Shown: positions 5,960 to 12,669, numbered from the stretch's first letter. The stretch: DNA of 13,858 nt from Gammaproteobacteria bacterium (GCA_015487895.1 WFOW01000072.1:1-13858); one strand, 5' to 3'. The notes: generated by a model not told the origin, from the sequence alone. A program made the numbers and translations.

Positions 5960-6116
5960 CTGGCCGGGCCGCGGCTTTTCGGCGGGTGTGCGCTCCGCGT
6001 CTCTCTAGCTCTCGGCTGCGGCCTTTGCGCGTGGTGTCGCCTGCGGGGGCGCTGAGCCGCGGTGCCTCGTCGGCCCGCGATGGAGAAGAGCGTGCGGGCC
6101 CGTTCCGGCGCGCGGG
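5960..6116. other. Intergenic stretch at the likely right end of the island
   Basis: No gene, tRNA, clear terminator or direct repeat was found here. It separates the plus-strand NYN gene from the end of the minus-strand methyltransferase gene, and is the best place to look for the right attachment site. Confidence 0.4.
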
Positions 6117-6740
6117 TCAGGCGGTGCGGCGGAGCAGGAACCAGGCGAAGCGCTGCTCGGCGCCGGCGGGGGTGCGGTGGGTCTCGCGGCGCTCCTCGAC
6201 GAGCTCGAGGCCGTCGCCCAGGGTCTCGCGCAGCAGGGCGGCGTCGTAGCGGCGCACGGGAAGGCCCGAGCAGCGCTCGGGCCCGTCCGGGGCGAAGGTG
6301 GCGATCACGGCCCAGCCGCCGGGGCGCAGGGCCGCGTGGAGGCGCTCGGCGTAGCGCGCCCGGGCCTCGGGCGCCGTCAGGAAGTGGAGCACGGCGCGGT
6401 CGTGCCACAGGCCGTAGCGGCCGGGCTCGGGCGTCCACCCGGTGACGTCGGCCTCGATCCAGCGCACGCCGCGGGCGGCCTCGCCGAGGCGCGCGCGGGC
6501 GTGGGCGAGCGCCGCGCCCGAGATGTCGAGCACCGTGAGGTCGGACCAGCCGCGCGCGAGCAGGGCGTCGACCAGCGGCGAGGCGCCGCCGCCCACGTCG
6601 ATGGCGGGCGTGGCGGGTGCGAGCCCGGCGGCTTCGATGAGCGCGAGCGAGAGGGCGGGCTCGCGCTGGTGCCAGCTCACCTCGTCCGGGCGCTTCTCGC
6701 GCCAGACCCGCTCCCAGTGCCGCTTGCTGTCCGTCTCCAC
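6117..6740 (-). CDS. Class I SAM-dependent methyltransferase, 207 aa
   Basis: This protein transfers a methyl group from S-adenosylmethionine to an unknown, probably small-molecule substrate. The start is a GTG at 6740 with GGAGG six bases upstream; an ATG at 6803 is rejected because it lies inside the preceding gene. Residues 47-55 (IDVGGGASP) form the glycine-rich SAM loop, D72 in TVLDISGAAL binds the ribose, EADVTGW (96-102) is the third motif, and WHDRAVLHFLT (112-122) and LRPGG (138-142) are typical. The pattern PDGPERCSGLPVRRYDA (151-167) marks a well-conserved bacterial group whose substrate I do not know. It follows the 68-aa gene with about 20 bases between them. Confidence 0.93.
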   Translation of the reverse strand: METDSKRHWERVWREKRPDEVSWHQREPALSLALIEAAGLAPATPAIDVGGGASPLVDALLARGWSDLTVLDISGAALAHARARLGEAARGVRWIEADVTGWTPEPGRYGLWHDRAVLHFLTAPEARARYAERLHAALRPGGWAVIATFAPDGPERCSGLPVRRYDAALLRETLGDGLELVEERRETHRTPAGAEQRFAWFLLRRTA

Positions 6741-6759
6741 GGGAGTCCTCCGGTCGCCT

Positions 6760-6966
6760 TCAGGTGCGCCCGTCACGGCGTCTTCGCCTCGCCTCGCGTG
6801 CATGGCGCGAGAGCTTCTCGTGCAGCGAGGGCGGCACGTAGTAGCCGCCGACGATGAACGAGCCGCCCCAGCTCCGGATCAGCTCCTCGGTCTCCTCGGG
6901 CGTGAGGAAGCGCCCGTTCCAGCGCTTGCGCCGCGCTCCACGCCGTCTGCGAAACCAGCCGAACAT
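6760..6966 (-). CDS. Small basic hypothetical protein, 68 aa
   Basis: The predicted protein starts MFGWFRRRRGARRKRW and ends with a second arginine-rich block (RHAREARRRRRDGRT). Between them is a coherent middle (LTPEETEELIRSWGGSFIVGGYYVPPSL) that looks like real protein rather than a shadow frame. The ribosome-binding site is weak. It is the first gene of a minus-strand pair with the methyltransferase. An 11-bp perfect palindrome lies 13 bases before its start. I do not recognise a family; strong positive charge suggests nucleic-acid or membrane-surface binding, which is only a guess. Confidence 0.6.
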   Translation of the reverse strand: MFGWFRRRRGARRKRWNGRFLTPEETEELIRSWGGSFIVGGYYVPPSLHEKLSRHAREARRRRRDGRT

Positions 6967-6979
6967 GACGGGAAACTCT

Positions 6980-7004
6980 GATCAATCCGCTCCGCGGATT
7001 GATC
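6980..7004. repeat. Perfect 11-bp palindrome upstream of the minus-strand pair
   Basis: GATCAATCCGC (6980-6990), spacer TCC, GCGGATTGATC (6994-7004). It is 13 bases in front of the 68-aa gene start, a fitting place for an operator or leader hairpin. Confidence 0.75.
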
Positions 7005-7043
7005 CGCTAAGGTGCTTCGCAGCCATTTTATTTTCCCGTATTG

Positions 7044-7065
7044 CCATGCACTTCCATGTGCATGG
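7044..7065. repeat. Perfect 8-bp inverted repeat
   Basis: CCATGCAC (7044-7051) and GTGCATGG (7058-7065) with a six-base spacer. It is the second of four consecutive palindromes in this intergenic region. Confidence 0.7.
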
Positions 7066-7070
7066 ACCGT

Positions 7071-7094
7071 CCCGCGGCCGTCCCTGGCCGCGGG
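7071..7094. repeat. Perfect 9-bp GC-rich inverted repeat
   Basis: CCCGCGGCC (7071-7079) and GGCCGCGGG (7086-7094) with spacer GTCCCT. It abuts the long AT-apex palindrome. Confidence 0.7.
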
Positions 7095-7130
7095 GAAGCC
7101 CTGAAAAAATCAAATTTTTTCAGGGCTTCC
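7094..7130. terminator. Perfect 17-bp palindrome, probable transcription terminator of unusual shape
   Basis: GGAAGCCCTGAAAAAAT (7094-7110) mirrors exactly 7114-7130 around a CAA loop. It lies 37 bases after the stop of the minus-strand PP-loop gene, so termination is the obvious role. The composition is inverted compared with normal terminators: the A/T tract is at the loop end and the GC clamp at the base, with no T-run outside. Termination is therefore uncertain. Confidence 0.5.
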
Positions 7131-7166
7131 GACACTCACCTCCCGTTCGTGCCTCTGGGATCGACT

Positions 7167-7865
7167 CTAGCAGGCCGGCGGCTCAGAAGGCGAGCCTGCG
7201 CCCGGCGGGACCAGGTCGGCGAAGACGAAGCCCTCGCGCTCGACCACGGGGCCGGGCCGGGCGGCGACGCGGCCGCGCAGCATGGGCCCCGCGAGCACGC
7301 AGGTGTGGAACTCGCCGTTCTCGCCGCAGGGGTCGGCCCCGGCGGGCAGCGCCTCGAGGAGCGCGGTGTCGTAGCGGCGCCCGGCGAGTGCGGCGGGCAC
7401 CCGGCGCGGGTCCACGCAGGTGAGCACGGCCTCGAGGCCTGAGGCCACCATGTCTCGGGCGAGCCGCGCCGTGTCCTCGCCCCACAGCGGGAACAGCGGC
7501 TCGATCCCGGTGGGCGCGAGCTGGCGCACGCGGTAGGCGCGCACATCCTCGAGGAAGAGATCGCCGAAGGCCACGTGCGTGACGCCGCGCTCGCGCGCGG
7601 CGGCGAGCGCCTCGCCCATGGCGCGCTCGTAGGTCTCGTTGGGGCAGGGCCAGGGCAGCGGCACCACGTGCAGCGGCAGGCCGGCGGCGCGCGCCTGGGC
7701 CTCGACCAGCGCGGCGCGGGTGCCGTGCATGGCGACGCGCCCGTGCGTGGTGTTGACGGTGGTGAGCAGGCCCACGACCTCCACGCGCGGGTCCCGGCGC
7801 AGGACGTGCAGCGCCCAGGCGCTGTCCTTGCCCGAGCTCCAGGCGAGCAGCACGCGCGCGCTCAC
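7167..7865 (-). CDS. Dph6-like PP-loop ATPase (diphthine-ammonia ligase family), 232 aa
   Basis: Members of this N-type ATP pyrophosphatase family adenylate a substrate and add ammonia. Archaeal and eukaryotic Dph6 acts on diphthine, but the bacterial substrate is not known. The GTG at 7865 (GGAGG eight bases upstream) is chosen. The PP-loop SGKDS is at residues 11-15, HGR at 41-43, FGDLFLEDVRAYR at 100-112, and the diagnostic GENGEFHT at 181-188. The length of about 230 residues is normal. Its start overlaps the stop of the upstream BtuF-like remnant by four bases (GTGA), so translation depends on that short frame. Cobalamin-binding proteins are commonly beside this family in proteobacteria, from general knowledge. 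Confidence 0.9.
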   Translation of the reverse strand: MSARVLLAWSSGKDSAWALHVLRRDPRVEVVGLLTTVNTTHGRVAMHGTRAALVEAQARAAGLPLHVVPLPWPCPNETYERAMGEALAAARERGVTHVAFGDLFLEDVRAYRVRQLAPTGIEPLFPLWGEDTARLARDMVASGLEAVLTCVDPRRVPAALAGRRYDTALLEALPAGADPCGENGEFHTCVLAGPMLRGRVAARPGPVVEREGFVFADLVPPGAGSPSEPPAC

Positions 7866-8002
7866 GGCGCGCCCGCCTCCGCGGCGCGCCGCCGCACGGG
7901 CACCGGGCCGTCGCACGCGTGGCTGACGCCGACGAGGCGCTCGGCCAGGCCGAGGTCACAGGCGATCTCGGCGGCGGCGGGCAGCAGCGAGACGATGCGC
8001 AC
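7862..8002 (-). pseudogene. Remnant of a BtuF-like cobalamin-binding protein, 46 codons
   Basis: A GTG at 8002 with GGAGGAG upstream opens a frame whose first 31 residues (MRIVSLLPAAAEIACDLGLA then ERLVGVSHACD) match the start of BtuF/FecB-type periplasmic-binding-like proteins, normally some 250-300 residues. After that point only 15 residues follow (GPVPVRRRAAEAGAP) before the stop, which overlaps the GTG of the PP-loop gene. Most of the gene has been lost, apparently by an internal deletion that kept start signals and the coupled end. It may survive as a leader peptide that drives translation of the next gene. Confidence 0.7.
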
Positions 8003-8060
8003 GCAGAGGCTCCTCCGGGTCGGGGCGCCATTCTATCCCGGGTCGATCCCGGGCATCGGA

Positions 8061-8080
8061 ACCTGGAGGCAGCTCCAGGT
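8061..8080. promoter_or_regulatory. Upstream MerR-type operator
   Basis: ACCTGGAG (8061-8068) and CTCCAGGT (8073-8080) are perfect mirrors around GCAG. It matches the promoter operator at 8126-8145 in 17 of 20 positions and lies 65 bp upstream, about six helical turns. No good -10 or -35 flanks it on either strand. Confidence 0.6.
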
Positions 8081-8122
8081 GGTCGCACGTTGTGCGGTCG
8101 GGAAAAAGCCACCACGAGGGAC

Positions 8123-8153
8123 TTGACCTGGAGCCAGCTCCAGCATCCAGGCT
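8123..8153 (+). promoter_or_regulatory. MerR-type promoter with 19-bp spacer
   Basis: TTGACC (8123-8128) is followed by a 19-base spacer holding the dyad CTGGAGC (8128-8134) and GCTCCAG (8137-8143), then a weak -10 (CAGGCT, 8148-8153). An over-long spacer with a centred dyad is the signature of MerR-family activated promoters such as those of merT and copA. The operon's own MerR gene at 12666 is the natural regulator. Confidence 0.75.
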
Positions 8154-8189
8154 TCCTGCCGAAGCGTTGCAGGAGGGGAGATAGGACCC

Positions 8190-9026
8190 ATGGGCAACCC
8201 GGAACGGACGAGCCTCACGGCGGCCCTGCGGGCCGGGATCGCCGGCGCGCTGGCGCTGGCCTCGGGGGTCGCCGCTGCACACGACCCGGTCTTCGGCCTC
8301 GGGCCGCACGTGCTCTACAAGGGCGGGTTCGAGGCATCCCTGAAGTGGCACGAGACCCGGGCGGGGGACGAGCGTGACCGCGAGCTCGGGCTCGAGATGA
8401 CCTACGGGATCACGGGCGACTGGGCGGCGGGCATCGAGATCCCGTGGGTGCGCGTGGAGGACGGCGGCGCCACGAACAGCGGCCGGGGCGACATCCAGCT
8501 CTTCACCAAGTGGCGCTTCTGGCGGCGCGACGCGCTCGGGGTGCAGGAGTCGGCGGCGGTGGCGCTCAGGGCCAGCCTGGACACCGGCGCCGGCGGCAAG
8601 CCGCGCGTCGGCACCGGCGCCACCGACTGGATCCTGGGTCTCGCCTACGGCTACGAGAGCCGCAAGTGGTACCGTTGGGCGAGCGTGCGCTGGCGCCGCA
8701 ACGGCGATCGCGGGGCGCTCGACCGCGGCGACCGCATCCTGGTGGACCTCGTCGGCGGCTGGCGGCCGCGGCCGAGCGGATATCTGGAGCCCGACACGGT
8801 CTGGCTGCTGGAGCTCAACGGCGAGATCACGCGCCGCGCGCGCCTCGGCGGCGCGACGGTGGCGGACTCCGGCGGGCAGGAGTGGTTCGTCTCGCCCGGG
8901 ATCTTCTGGACGCTTCGCAACTACGCGATCAAGGCGGGGGTCCAGATCCCGGTGCGCAGCGACCTCAACGGCGCCCAGGCGTCGACCGATTGGCGGGCAC
9001 TGCTGGTGCTCGAGGGCCACTGGTGA
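8190..9026 (+). CDS. Outer-membrane beta-barrel protein, 278 aa, first gene of metal operon
   Basis: The product starts with a signal peptide (AALRAGIAGALALASGVAAA, likely cleaved before HDPVFG). The mature part has alternating amphipathic strands with aromatic girdle residues, such as YKGGFEASLKWHETR, LGLEMTYGITGDWAAGIEIP, RGDIQLFTKWRFW, DWILGLAYGYESRKWYRWAS and YAIKAGVQIPVRSDL. It ends in LLVLEGHW, an aromatic C-terminus as in outer-membrane barrels. There is no cysteine. A GGAGGGGAG ribosome-binding site precedes the ATG. It is the first gene after the MerR-type promoter, so it probably moves or senses the same metal or works in its efflux. Its precise family is not recognised. Confidence 0.8.
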   Translation: MGNPERTSLTAALRAGIAGALALASGVAAAHDPVFGLGPHVLYKGGFEASLKWHETRAGDERDRELGLEMTYGITGDWAAGIEIPWVRVEDGGATNSGRGDIQLFTKWRFWRRDALGVQESAAVALRASLDTGAGGKPRVGTGATDWILGLAYGYESRKWYRWASVRWRRNGDRGALDRGDRILVDLVGGWRPRPSGYLEPDTVWLLELNGEITRRARLGGATVADSGGQEWFVSPGIFWTLRNYAIKAGVQIPVRSDLNGAQASTDWRALLVLEGHW

Positions 9027-9048
9027 GCGTGGAGAGGAGGAACCGGAC

Positions 9049-9378
9049 ATGAGAAAGACGCACGGCATCTTTCTGGGGGTGCTGCTGGCGCTGCCGCTGG
9101 TGGCGCAGGCGGCGGGCGTGCGCTACGTGATGCGGGTCGACGGGCTGGCCTGCCCCTACTGCGCCTACGGCGTGGAGAAGAAGCTCAAGGCGATCGAGGG
9201 CGTCGAGCGCGTCGACGTCGACCTCGACAGGGGCCTGGTCGTGGTGGACGCGCGCGAGGGCGTGGTGCTCACCGAGGAGGCCATGCGCAGGCTCATGAAG
9301 GACGCGGGCTTCACCTTCCGCAGCATGCGCGTGGAGCGGCCGGGCGAGACGGCCGCGGCCGGGGAGCCCGCGACGTGA
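9049..9378 (+). CDS. Secreted HMA-like metal-binding protein (MerP-like), 109 aa
   Basis: This is a periplasmic heavy-metal-associated domain protein. A signal peptide (residues 1-21, ending AQA) precedes one HMA fold: VRYVMRVDGLACPYCAYGVE with metal-binding cysteines C35 and C38, a VERVDVDLDRGLVVV strand pair and a final helix EEAMRRLMKDAGFTF. The motif CPYC lies where MerP and CopZ have their CxxC. A short tail (about 98-109) is extra. AGGAGG lies eight bases before the ATG. Its stop overlaps the next gene's GTG. It probably hands metal to the MerT-like permease or serves as a thiol partner of the CcdA-like protein. Confidence 0.85.
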   Translation: MRKTHGIFLGVLLALPLVAQAAGVRYVMRVDGLACPYCAYGVEKKLKAIEGVERVDVDLDRGLVVVDAREGVVLTEEAMRRLMKDAGFTFRSMRVERPGETAAAGEPAT

Positions 9379-9665
9379 GGGCGCGGGCGGGGCTCGCGGG
9401 CGCGCTCGGCGCGGCGCTCGCCGCGGTGCCGGCCGCGCACGCCGAGTCCTACGTGATCCGCACGCAGTCCTTCGACTGCGACTGGTGCGCCGAGGAGGTG
9501 CGCGAGGCCTTCGAGGCGCTGCCCCAGGTGGTCGCCTTCGAGGCCGACGTGGACGGCGCCTTCCTGGTGCGCACGCGCCCGGGCGCGCGGCTCGACCCGG
9601 CGCGCGTGCGGGCCCTGCTCGAGCGCCACGGCTTCGCCTTCCGCGGGATGGAGGAGCGCAGATGA
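9375..9665 (+). CDS. Second secreted HMA-like CxxC protein, 96 aa
   Basis: A GTG start overlaps the previous stop (GTGA), implying coupled translation. A signal peptide (about residues 1-23, ending AHA) leads to a domain with the HMA layout but a diverged site: SYVIRTQSFDCDWCAEEVRE with C35 and C38, then VVAFEADVDGAFLVRTRPG and a final helix ARVRALLERHGFAF. The site reads CDWC, unlike the usual GMxCxxC, and the acidic residue between the cysteines hints at altered metal or redox properties. Sequence similarity to its neighbour is low apart from the fold, so the two are not a recent duplication. It is followed by the MerT-like gene in a 4-base overlap. Confidence 0.78.
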   Translation: MRARAGLAGALGAALAAVPAAHAESYVIRTQSFDCDWCAEEVREAFEALPQVVAFEADVDGAFLVRTRPGARLDPARVRALLERHGFAFRGMEERR

Positions 9666-10087
9666 CGCACGAGATCCAGCAAGCAACGGCGGATCCGCGC
9701 GCGGCCGCGAAGGTCACGTGGCTCGCGCTGTTCGCCTCCATGGGCACGCTGATCTGCTGCGCGCTGCCCATCGTGTTGGTGACGCTCGGGCTCGGGGCCG
9801 CAGTGGCCTCCCTGGTCTCGGCCGCGCCCTTCCTGGTCTGGCTCACCAAGCACAAGGTGTGGGTGTTCGCCTTCTCCTTCGTCATGCTGGCGGTCTCGGG
9901 CTGGATCCTGCACCGCAGCGGGCGGCAGTGCCCGGCCGACCCGGCGCTCGCCGCCGCGTGCGCGCGCGTCCAGCGCTGGAACCGGCGCGTGTGGTGGGGC
10001 GCGGTGGCGGTGTGGGGCGTGGGCTTCTTCGCGGCCTACCTGCTGCTGCCCCTGCGCCGGCTGCTGGAAGGGCTTGCGGGAGGATGA
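9662..10087 (+). CDS. MerT-like inner-membrane metal transport protein, 141 aa
   Basis: MerT-type proteins take Hg(II) from periplasmic carriers into the cytoplasm. The ATG overlaps the preceding stop (ATGA). Hydrophobic segments lie at about residues 20-50, 50-62, 65-83 and 110-131. The first carries the adjacent cysteine pair C32-C33 (TLICCALPIVLV), the hallmark of MerT. The hydrophilic loop holds C90 and C100 (RQCPADPALAAAC), like the second cysteine pair of MerT. The length is slightly above that of MerT (about 116 aa). The mercury assignment is not certain, because no mercuric reductase is in view and the regulator looks Cu-like. Confidence 0.75.
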   Translation: MTHEIQQATADPRAAAKVTWLALFASMGTLICCALPIVLVTLGLGAAVASLVSAAPFLVWLTKHKVWVFAFSFVMLAVSGWILHRSGRQCPADPALAAACARVQRWNRRVWWGAVAVWGVGFFAAYLLLPLRRLLEGLAGG

Positions 10088-10091
10088 GGTC

Positions 10092-10373
10092 ATGACGGTG
10101 AAGGTCGAGGTGTTCACGGCGCCCGGCTGCAGCAAGTGCGGCCAGGCCAAGGAGGTGCTGCGCCGCATGGCCGAGGAGCTGGGCGGCATCGAGTGGGAGG
10201 AGGTGAACGTGCTCGAGGACCTCGACCGCGCGGTCGCGCTGGGGGTGCTCTCGACGCCCGCCATCGCCATCGACGGCGAGCTGGTCTTCACGGCGCTGCC
10301 GGGCCCCCGGCGGCTGCGCGCCGAGCTCGAGCGCCGGCTCGCGGCCGGCGGGACGCCGGCGGCGGAGGGCTGA
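10092..10373 (+). CDS. Small thioredoxin-like protein with CSKC motif, 93 aa
   Basis: A compact thioredoxin/glutaredoxin fold with no signal peptide, hence cytoplasmic. The first strand VKVEVFTAPGCSKCGQAKEV carries the redox pair C13 and C16, and the cis-proline is P56 in GVLSTPAIAIDGELV. GGGAGG lies eight bases before the ATG. It is placed directly between the MerT-like and CcdA-like genes, so it is a good candidate to feed electrons from cytoplasmic thiols into the membrane protein, or to release metal from the permease. Such roles follow from the DsbD/CcdA paradigm and context; the partner is not proven. Confidence 0.85.
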   Translation: MTVKVEVFTAPGCSKCGQAKEVLRRMAEELGGIEWEEVNVLEDLDRAVALGVLSTPAIAIDGELVFTALPGPRRLRAELERRLAAGGTPAAEG

Positions 10374-10376
10374 GCC

Positions 10377-11702
10377 ATGACGGGTGCGGAAGCTGCGCTC
10401 GCGGCGGCCTTCGCCCTCGCGGCGGCGGTGCTCGGGCTGCTCGCCTTCTTCGAGCCGTGCACCATCGCCACCCACACGCTCTTCGCCGTGCACGCCCACC
10501 GCGCGCCCCGCGGGCAGTGCTGCCGCGGGCTGCTCGCGGTGTGGGCCGCGCGCGCGCTCGCGCTGGCGGCGCTGCTCGCCGGCGCCGTCGCCGCGCTGCC
10601 GCGGCCCGAGTGGGGGCCGTGGCTTCCGAGCGTGGCGCTCGCCGTGATGGCGACGGTCTACGTGGTCTCGCGCTACGCCTACCTGCCGGTGCCGCACCTG
10701 GAGCTGTGGCGCCTGCTTCCGGGCGGGGCGCGCCTGCCGGAGGCCGTGCGGCTCGGTCTGACGCTCCCCGCCTGCACCATCCCGCTGTTCGTGATCGTCC
10801 TCGGATGGGCGCTCACCGTGGACTCCGTGGCGCTGGCGGCGCTGGCGGGCCTCCTCTTCGCCACCGCCTTCGCCGCGCCCATGGCGGTGGCGGCCTTGCG
10901 GGGCATCCACGAGGACGGGCGCGACCTGCTCGAGCGCGCCGCCGTCACCACGCCCTGGATCACGGCCGCGCTCCTCTACGGGGCGGCGCTGTGGCTGCTC
11001 GCGCGCGGGCTCGACCTCGGGCCGGAGGCGCTGCGCGCGGCGCTCGCCGAGCCGGGCCCCGCCGGGCTCGGGCTCGCCTTCGTCGCGGGCTTCGTCTTCA
11101 GCTTCAGCCCGGTCGCCTTCGCCTCCATCCCGGTGGCCCTCGCCTACGTCACGCGCGCCCACGACGGCCGCCGCGCGCGGCTCATGGCCGCGGCCTTCGT
11201 CGCCGGCATGCTCGCCACGCACGCCGCCCTCGGCGTGGGCGCCGCGTGGGCGGGCGAGTCGGTGAAGGCGCTCATGGGGCGCTGGTGGGGCGTGGTGCTG
11301 GGGCCCGTGCTGGTGCTCATGGGGCTCGTCTGGGCGGGCTGGCTGAAGGTGCGGCTGCCCTGGCGCGGCCTGCGCGCGCGGCGCGTGGAGGGGGCATGGG
11401 GCGCCTTCGCGCTGGGCGCGCCCTTCTCGGTGGCGGTCTGCCCCATGTGCACCCCGGCGCTGCTCGTCACGCTCACCGCCGCCGCGGCCGTCGGCTCGCC
11501 GCTCTACGGCCTCGGGCTCGCGCTCGCCTTCGGCGCCGGCCGCGGCCTGCCGGTGCTCGCGGGCGCGTGGAGCATGGCCTGGCTGGAGTCGCTGCGGGTG
11601 GTGGCGCGCCACCAGCGCGCGCTCGACGTCGCGGGCGGCCTCACCCTGATCGGCGTCGGGCTCTACCTGCTCAACGAGTACTACTTCATCGTCGGCTACT
11701 GA
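10377..11702 (+). CDS. Double-length CcdA/DsbD-like membrane thiol transporter, 441 aa
   Basis: CcdA and the DsbD core pass reducing power across the inner membrane through two cysteines. Here two CcdA-like halves of some 210 residues are fused. The first half has both redox sites (C28 in FFEPCTIATHTLF and C133 in TLPACTIPLFV), plus a C48-C49 pair in a loop. The second half starts FVAGFVFSFSPVAFASIP (about 235-252), where the usual cysteine is missing, but has a CPMC site (C355, C358 in VAVCPMCTPALL). About a dozen hydrophobic segments are visible. GGAGGG precedes the ATG. It probably relays electrons between the thioredoxin upstream and the periplasmic CxxC proteins. Confidence 0.8.
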   Translation: MTGAEAALAAAFALAAAVLGLLAFFEPCTIATHTLFAVHAHRAPRGQCCRGLLAVWAARALALAALLAGAVAALPRPEWGPWLPSVALAVMATVYVVSRYAYLPVPHLELWRLLPGGARLPEAVRLGLTLPACTIPLFVIVLGWALTVDSVALAALAGLLFATAFAAPMAVAALRGIHEDGRDLLERAAVTTPWITAALLYGAALWLLARGLDLGPEALRAALAEPGPAGLGLAFVAGFVFSFSPVAFASIPVALAYVTRAHDGRRARLMAAAFVAGMLATHAALGVGAAWAGESVKALMGRWWGVVLGPVLVLMGLVWAGWLKVRLPWRGLRARRVEGAWGAFALGAPFSVAVCPMCTPALLVTLTAAAAVGSPLYGLGLALAFGAGRGLPVLAGAWSMAWLESLRVVARHQRALDVAGGLTLIGVGLYLLNEYYFIVGY

Positions 11703-11718
11703 GGCCGGGAGGGGGACG

Positions 11719-12669
11719 ATGGCGAGGTGGAGGAAGCTCATGGTGCACGGCGCGGCGGTGACCGCGCTGGGGCTGCTTTCCGTCGGGACGCTCGCGGCGC
11801 GCGCCGGCGAGCCGGGCCTGCTCGAGACCGTGCGGGTGGCGCCCGGCGTCTACGCCTTCGTCGGCCAGATGGGTCCCATGGGGCGCGACGACCTGGGGAC
11901 GAACGCCACCTTCGGCGCGATCGTCACGCGCGCCGGCGTGGTGCTCGTGGACCCGGGCGCCGGCGAGGCCGCGGCGGCTGCGATTGAGGCGGCGCTGCGG
12001 GGCGTGACGGACGCGCCCGTGCGCTGGGTGATCGACACCGGCAGCGAGGATCACCGCTGGCTCGGCAACGGTCACTTCCGCCGCCAGGGGGCGCGCGTGA
12101 TCGCGAGCGCGCGCGCCGCAGCGCACCAGCGCGAGCGCGCGGACCTGCTGCTCACGCGCCTCGAGCGCCTCATCGGGCCGGCCGCCGCCGGGACCGAGGC
12201 GGTCTTCCCGGACGAGACCTTCGCGGGCCGGCGCGTGCTCGAGCTCGGCGGGCGGCGCATCGAGCTCATCGAGGTCGGCCCCGCCTACGGGCCGGGCGAC
12301 ACGCTCGTGTGGCTGCCGGAGGAGCGGGTGCTGCTCACGGGGCCGGCGGGGCTCGCCGGGCGCATGCCGGTCGTGGCCGACTTCTCGGACGTGGGCGGCT
12401 GGCTGCGTGCCTTCGAGACCATGGAGGCGCTGCGCCCGCGCGTCGTGGTGCCGGGGCACGGCCGGCCGGGCCCGCTCGCGCGCGTGCTCGCCGACACGCG
12501 CGACTACCTGCGCCACCTGCGGCAGGCGGTGCGGGCCTTCATGGACGCGGGCGGTGCCATCGAGGACGTGCGCCAGGTCGACCAGACGGCCTTCGAGCGC
12601 CTGGTCGGCTACGATATGCTCCGCGGGCGCAACGCGCAGCAGATGTACCAGTTCCTGGAGTGGGAGTGA
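11719..12669 (+). CDS. Secreted MBL-fold protein with most metal ligands lost, 316 aa
   Basis: A signal peptide (residues 1-29, ending ARA) puts it in the periplasm. The fold is a metallo-beta-lactamase-like hydrolase: GVYAFVGQMG, FGAIVTRAGVVLVDPGAG (about 65-82), the motif-2 region, and RVVVPGHGRPG (241-251). The canonical HxHxDH reads TGSEDH (107-112), keeping only D111 and H112. The third-motif histidine is tyrosine (GPAY190), and the bridging aspartate is missing (LLTGPAG, 206-211). H247 remains. Such a protein may bind one metal or have lost catalysis. A conserved C-terminal helical part (about 258-316) is intact. Its stop overlaps the merR GTG by three bases. A role in sulfur- or metal-related periplasmic chemistry is a guess. 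Confidence 0.82.
   Translation: MARWRKLMVHGAAVTALGLLSVGTLAARAGEPGLLETVRVAPGVYAFVGQMGPMGRDDLGTNATFGAIVTRAGVVLVDPGAGEAAAAAIEAALRGVTDAPVRWVIDTGSEDHRWLGNGHFRRQGARVIASARAAAHQRERADLLLTRLERLIGPAAAGTEAVFPDETFAGRRVLELGGRRIELIEVGPAYGPGDTLVWLPEERVLLTGPAGLAGRMPVVADFSDVGGWLRAFETMEALRPRVVVPGHGRPGPLARVLADTRDYLRHLRQAVRAFMDAGGAIEDVRQVDQTAFERLVGYDMLRGRNAQQMYQFLEWE

Noticed and set aside
6773..6985. Alternative 70-codon minus-strand frame
   Set aside because: It overlaps the 68-aa gene in another frame and lacks coherent protein features; the 6760-6966 frame has a plausible conserved-looking core.
8084..8096. CGCAC/GTGCG hairpin between the two MerR operators
   Set aside because: It is short and GC-rich and does not resemble the operators; it could be chance.
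9882..11741. Long open frame (619 codons) on the minus strand
   Set aside because: It mirrors the MerT-like, thioredoxin and CcdA-like genes in GC-rich DNA; composition (H, R, G, E, Q repeats) is typical of a shadow frame.
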